Assembly: GCA_000432855.1 (NCBI GenBank)
Contig: HF990832.1
Coordinates: forward strand, 1 to 24,042
Direction: 5' to 3'
DNA from: Firmicutes bacterium CAG:822
GTDB taxonomy: Bacteria > Bacillota_I > Bacilli_A > RF39 > UBA660
DNA length: 24,042 nucleotides
Below, one piece after another: positions 20,685 to 24,042 of this stretch. Under the pieces are notes generated by a model. That model was not told the origin of the DNA and did no database searches. It worked only from the letters and a program-made list of their open reading frames with translations. Position 1 is the first letter of the stretch. Each line of letters begins with the position of its first letter. Made by a program: the position numbers and the translations under genes.

Positions 20685-23092
20685 ATAAAAAATATAATGC
20701 TGCCGAAAAAGAAGCAAAATGGTTAGATTATTGGAATCAAGAAAAAATATATAAATTCATTCCGGATGGAAGAAAAGTCTTTTCAATAGATACACCACCA
20801 CCAACGGTTAATGGTAAAATTCATATTGGTCATATTTTTTCATATTCACAAACAGAAATGATTGCTAGATATAAAAGACTTAGAGGATATAATGTATTTT
20901 ATCCATTTGGTTTTGACGATAATGGCTTACCTAGTGAACGTTTAGTTGAAAAAGAACAGGGAAAAAAAGCTCATGAAATTGGTAGAGAAGAATTTTCAAA
21001 ATTATGCTATAAAACAACAGATAAATACGAGGCTGAATTCCAAGATCTTTTCAGTAAAATGGGTATAAGTACAGATTGGGATATACATTATAAAACAGTA
21101 AGCCCATCAACAATCAAAATAAGTCAAGCTTCATTCTTAGATTTAGTTGCTAAAGGTCATTGTTACCATAAAGAATCACCAGCTCTTTGGTGTAATGAAT
21201 GTTTAACATCAATTGCTCAAGCAGAACTAGAAACAAAAACAATAAAAACAACATTTAATTATATCAATTTTAAAACTGTTGAAGATGGAGAAGAATTTAC
21301 TATTGCTACAACTCGTCCGGAATTATTACCAGCTATTGTCTGTGTTTTTGTAAATCCTAACGATGAAAAACATAAGCACCTAATCGGAAAAACTGCTCAT
21401 ATTCCTGTTGTCGATGTAGAAGTTCCAATCATGGGCGATGAAAAAGTAGCCCTCGATAAAGGAACAGGAGTGGTAATGTGCTGTACTTTTGGAGATCAGA
21501 CAGACATAGAATGGTGGAAAAAATATAATCTACCACTCAAATATATTTTTACAAAAGATGGTCGTATTTCTGAAAATGTTCCTACTTATGGTGGAATGAA
21601 AATTAAAGAAGCTAGAAAGAAAATAATTGAAGATTTACAAGATGGAGGATTTGTAGTAAAAATTGAAGAATTAGAACACGAAGTTCAAACCCATGAAAGA
21701 TGTGGAAAAGAAGTAGAATACACCGTAATGAATCAATGGTTTATTGATACAATGAGTCATAAAGAAGATTTCTTAAAAATAGGAAATGAAATTAAATGGC
21801 ATCCAGCACACATGCAAAATAGATATAATGAATGGGTTGAAAATATCATGTGGGATTGGTGTATTTCTAGACAAAGATATTTCGGAGTACCATTCCCAGT
21901 ATGGTATTGTAAGGACTGTGGCAAACCAATTTTTGCAAAAAAAGAAGACCTACCAGTAAATCCTCTTACCGATAAACCAAAAATAGACAAGTGTACAAAC
22001 TGCGGATGTAAAGATTTTACACCAGAGACTGATGTTATGGATACATGGGCAACTTCTTCTTTAACACCATTAATTAATATGAGATATGGTGAAAAAGATA
22101 ATTATGAAGATATTTTAAAACCAATGAGTTTGAGAACAAATGCATCAGAAATTATTAGAACCTGGGATTTTTATACCATTGTTAAAAGTTTTTATCACTT
22201 TGGAACAAGACCATGGGATAATGTGATGATTTCCGGATTTGTAATGGCTGGAAAAGGTGAAAAAATAAGTAAATCAAAAGGAAATAGTAAAATAGAACCT
22301 ATGGATGCCATAAACAAATATTCTGCCGATGTATTGAGATACTGGGCTGGAACAGGAAGATTAGGAAATGATATAGTTTATAGTGATGAAACACTACTAA
22401 GAGGAAAAAAACTAATTAATAAAATATGGAATGTATCTAAATTTATCGAAATGCATCTTCAGGATTATGAAGATAAAGAAATTAATGATTATGAATATAT
22501 AGATAAATGGATATTAGGAAAATACCAAGAAATGGAAAAAGGATTTATACAGTATTTAGATGAATATGAAGTAGGTTTAGCTTTAAACATTTTAGAAAAA
22601 TTCTTCTGGAATTTCTGTGATAACTATATTGAGATTGTTAAACATAGATTATATCGCCCAGAAGAATTTGGAAATGACGCAAGGTACTCAGGACAAAAAA
22701 CAGTTTATATCTTATTATATAAATTATTACAAGACTTTAGTATCTTCTTCCCATTTATTACTGAAGAAATTTATCAAGAAATATATCACCAAGAAAAATC
22801 TATTCATTTAACAAAAATTAAACCATTAGAATTCAATTTTACTAATGAAATGAAAAACGGTGATTTAATTGTTGAAATAATAAGTAAAGTTAGAGGAGAA
22901 AAAACTAACAATAATGTATCATTAAAGACACCAGTAAAAATGTTAGATATAAGCTTAAATGATGAGTTAAATGCTGCCATTGATAAATCTATCAAAGATT
23001 TCAAAGCTACACTATTTATACAAAATATGAATATTTCTTCTATTGAAGAAGGTTATCAAGTAAATAAAATTGAACTTGAAATGACAGATTGA
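20678..23092 (+). CDS. valS: Valyl-tRNA synthetase, short archaeal-type form
   Basis: Class I aminoacyl-tRNA synthetase charging tRNA-Val. Motifs are TPPPTVNGKIHIGH with HIGH at 49-52, the editing domain with ATTRPELLPA, ISRQRYFGVPFPVWYC, and KISKS at 529-533. Zinc-type Cys pairs are seen at WCNEC (about 171) and in CKDCG with CTNCGC. The valine-specific tract DTWATSSLTPLIN resembles the archaeal/rickettsial branch and differs from the common bacterial form. The protein has 804 residues and ends after the anticodon-binding helices, so the C-terminal coiled-coil arm of bacterial ValS (about 880 residues) is missing. Regulated by the T-box upstream. Stop is TGA. Confidence 0.96.
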   Translation: MLDKKYNAAEKEAKWLDYWNQEKIYKFIPDGRKVFSIDTPPPTVNGKIHIGHIFSYSQTEMIARYKRLRGYNVFYPFGFDDNGLPSERLVEKEQGKKAHEIGREEFSKLCYKTTDKYEAEFQDLFSKMGISTDWDIHYKTVSPSTIKISQASFLDLVAKGHCYHKESPALWCNECLTSIAQAELETKTIKTTFNYINFKTVEDGEEFTIATTRPELLPAIVCVFVNPNDEKHKHLIGKTAHIPVVDVEVPIMGDEKVALDKGTGVVMCCTFGDQTDIEWWKKYNLPLKYIFTKDGRISENVPTYGGMKIKEARKKIIEDLQDGGFVVKIEELEHEVQTHERCGKEVEYTVMNQWFIDTMSHKEDFLKIGNEIKWHPAHMQNRYNEWVENIMWDWCISRQRYFGVPFPVWYCKDCGKPIFAKKEDLPVNPLTDKPKIDKCTNCGCKDFTPETDVMDTWATSSLTPLINMRYGEKDNYEDILKPMSLRTNASEIIRTWDFYTIVKSFYHFGTRPWDNVMISGFVMAGKGEKISKSKGNSKIEPMDAINKYSADVLRYWAGTGRLGNDIVYSDETLLRGKKLINKIWNVSKFIEMHLQDYEDKEINDYEYIDKWILGKYQEMEKGFIQYLDEYEVGLALNILEKFFWNFCDNYIEIVKHRLYRPEEFGNDARYSGQKTVYILLYKLLQDFSIFFPFITEEIYQEIYHQEKSIHLTKIKPLEFNFTNEMKNGDLIVEIISKVRGEKTNNNVSLKTPVKMLDISLNDELNAAIDKSIKDFKATLFIQNMNISSIEEGYQVNKIELEMTD

Positions 23093-23250
23093 TGTATGTG
23101 AATGTTGAAAATTTATTTTCTACAAAAGCATTAAAAGACAAAGCCATATATATTTTTGATAAAAATTTAAACATTTGTGATACTTTTAAAATATTTGAAG
23201 AAAAAATAATACCAATCTTAAAAGAAAATGATATACATTTTGATATATAA
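23092..23250 (+). CDS. Small ORF overlapping the valS stop
   Basis: A 52-residue frame whose ATG shares the last base of the valS stop (TGATG), a typical coupling layout. There is no independent Shine-Dalgarno. The translation is Lys/Ile/Phe-rich (KAIYIFDKNLNICDTFKIFE) with no known motif. It may be a real small protein, the remnant of a longer gene, or chance. After it, 23251-23388 is AT-rich and shows no gene. Confidence 0.35.
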   Translation: MYVNVENLFSTKALKDKAIYIFDKNLNICDTFKIFEEKIIPILKENDIHFDI

Positions 23251-23388
23251 CTAATTAATCTATTTCAAATTATGTATTTCACTGATATCAAAAAAATTGC
23301 ATTGAATATACAAATGAAATTTTGAAGAGTAACAAAAATATTGTAAATAAATTACTAAAAAATAGAAAAATTAAAATAACAAAAAAGA

Positions 23389-23417
23389 TTGATTTATGCA
23401 AAAAAATGTGGTATATT
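23389..23417 (+). promoter_or_regulatory. Strong-looking promoter of the pilin gene
   Basis: TTGATT (23389-23394), a 17-nt spacer and TATATT (23412-23417), with TGG directly before the -10. A full AGGAGGTGA ribosome site follows and the start codon lies 33 nt after the -10. Confidence 0.8.
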
Positions 23418-23449
23418 GATAACAGAATAGGGGCGAGGAGGTGAAATAG

Positions 23450-24007
23450 ATGAGAAAGAATTCTAAAGGTTTTACTTTGATTGAGCTATTGGCTGTAATC
23501 GTTATCTTAGCTATTATCGCCTTAATTACAACTCCAATCATTTTGAATGTTATCGAACAATCAAGAAGAAACGCAGCTGTCGATAAAGCATGGGGAACTA
23601 TCGATGCTGTTAGAGTTGCATATTCACAAGCTCAAGTAGATAGTGATCCAGTAGGTATTCCATTTACTGTTAACTTCCCTAAAGGTTCTAGTAAAGGTAC
23701 TCAAAACACAGATTGGGGTACTGTAACTGCAACCGGTGGAGGATATGGTAAAGGATATATCAATAACCAAGCCGTATCAGCAAGTGGTGAAATGCCACAA
23801 GGTGGTTATGTTACTATCCAAGCAGATGGTAATATCATTGCTTACAAATTGAAATTTGGTCAATATTACTGTACTACTATGAAAGAAGAAACAGATACTT
23901 TTGATCCAAATTCAATGTTCTGCTCAAGAACAGAAAGCGATGTAGAATTAGACAGTGCTGATGATGCTGCAAACTTTGTAGGAGGTACTTACGAAGGACA
24001 AAATTAG
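23450..24007 (+). CDS. Type IV pilin-like (prepilin) protein
   Basis: A 185-residue prepilin. The short basic leader MRKNSKG is followed by the class III signal FTLIELLAVIVILAIIALIT. Cleavage and N-methylation by a prepilin peptidase would fall between G7 and F8, with the conserved Glu at mature position 5. The mature protein has the long N-terminal helix and then a soluble domain with a Gly-rich segment and two Cys (YYCTTMKEE and SMFCSRT) placed like a C-terminal disulphide loop. The codon choice looks more biased (GGT, ATC, AAC) than in neighbours, which suggests high expression. No pilus assembly genes are in the window, so pilus versus pseudopilin use is open. Confidence 0.92.
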   Translation: MRKNSKGFTLIELLAVIVILAIIALITTPIILNVIEQSRRNAAVDKAWGTIDAVRVAYSQAQVDSDPVGIPFTVNFPKGSSKGTQNTDWGTVTATGGGYGKGYINNQAVSASGEMPQGGYVTIQADGNIIAYKLKFGQYYCTTMKEETDTFDPNSMFCSRTESDVELDSADDAANFVGGTYEGQN

Positions 24008-24036
24008 GTTCAATGTCAAGTAGTGTTGGTGGAACC
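24007..24036 (+). terminator. Possible start of a terminator or attenuator, cut by the window edge
   Basis: GGTTC (24007-24011) can pair with GAACC (24032-24036) directly at the pilin stop codon, with a 20-nt loop and AAAAC following. No T run is visible before the window ends, so the nature of this element is uncertain. Confidence 0.25.
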
Positions 24037-24042
24037 AAAAAC

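Noticed and set aside
196..24007. Genetic code 4 (TGA read as Trp), as in Mycoplasma
   Set aside because: TGA ends yqeG, the 70-residue gene and valS, in two cases with an overlapping start codon of the next gene, and all conserved Trp residues I checked use TGG.
1..24042. tRNA, rRNA, insertion sequences or attachment sites
   Set aside because: No cloverleaf, rRNA-like segment, transposase frame, terminal inverted repeats or target duplications were found by eye.

Overview
The window comes from a low-GC Gram-positive bacterium (Bacillota). It is very AT-rich, its Shine-Dalgarno sites are of the AGGAGG type, and it carries a T-box leader, an EssC-type (type VIIb) secretion locus, a ytxG/ytxH-like pair and a Gram-positive style pilin. 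TGA is a genuine stop codon (yqeG, the 70-residue gene before the MBL gene, and valS all end in TGA) and Trp is TGG, so this is not a code-4 Mycoplasma. The valyl-tRNA synthetase of archaeal type, the stand-alone pilin and several unfamiliar conserved small genes fit an uncultured gut-type lineage of Bacilli. That placement is inference.

Region 1 (2-12157) is a type VII secretion cassette on the + strand. A gene end of unknown nature is followed by essC (membrane FtsK/SpoIIIE ATPase) and esaB (ubiquitin-like). Then come four small or medium helical proteins, two with WXG100-like N-termini. After these lie two large paralogous effectors separated by a DUF4176 protein. The effectors share a glycine/alanine-rich N-terminal region of about 320 residues and then diverge completely. 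One ends in a possible ADP-ribosyltransferase-like domain (tentative). The other ends in a zincin metallopeptidase domain with an HEFGH motif. This is the layout of polymorphic toxins, but the delivery region is not a recognisable LXG domain. EsaA, EssA and EssB are not in the window.

Region 2 (12132-13076) is a short accessory stretch: a zinc-ribbon/two-helix membrane protein split by a -1 frame change at A AAA AAG, then a minus-strand Met/Gly/Pro-rich coiled-coil protein with its own terminator.

Region 3 (13140-19511) is housekeeping. It holds trmB; an operon of lipoprotein, acidic protein, DUF948-like and YtxH-like proteins closed by a UUCG terminator; yqeG; a YbaK-type editing protein; an rnhB, small gene and MBL hydrolase run; and a membrane protein with a C-terminal zinc ribbon. 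Most of these units start from extended -10 (TGnTATAAT-like) promoters.

Region 4 (19506-23250) is a T-box operon with a GTA (Val) specifier candidate. It controls an unfamiliar 299-residue Cys-containing protein, valS and a 52-residue ORF, each overlapping the previous gene. Region 5 (23389-24042) has a good sigma-A-like promoter and a type IV pilin-like gene running to the window edge.
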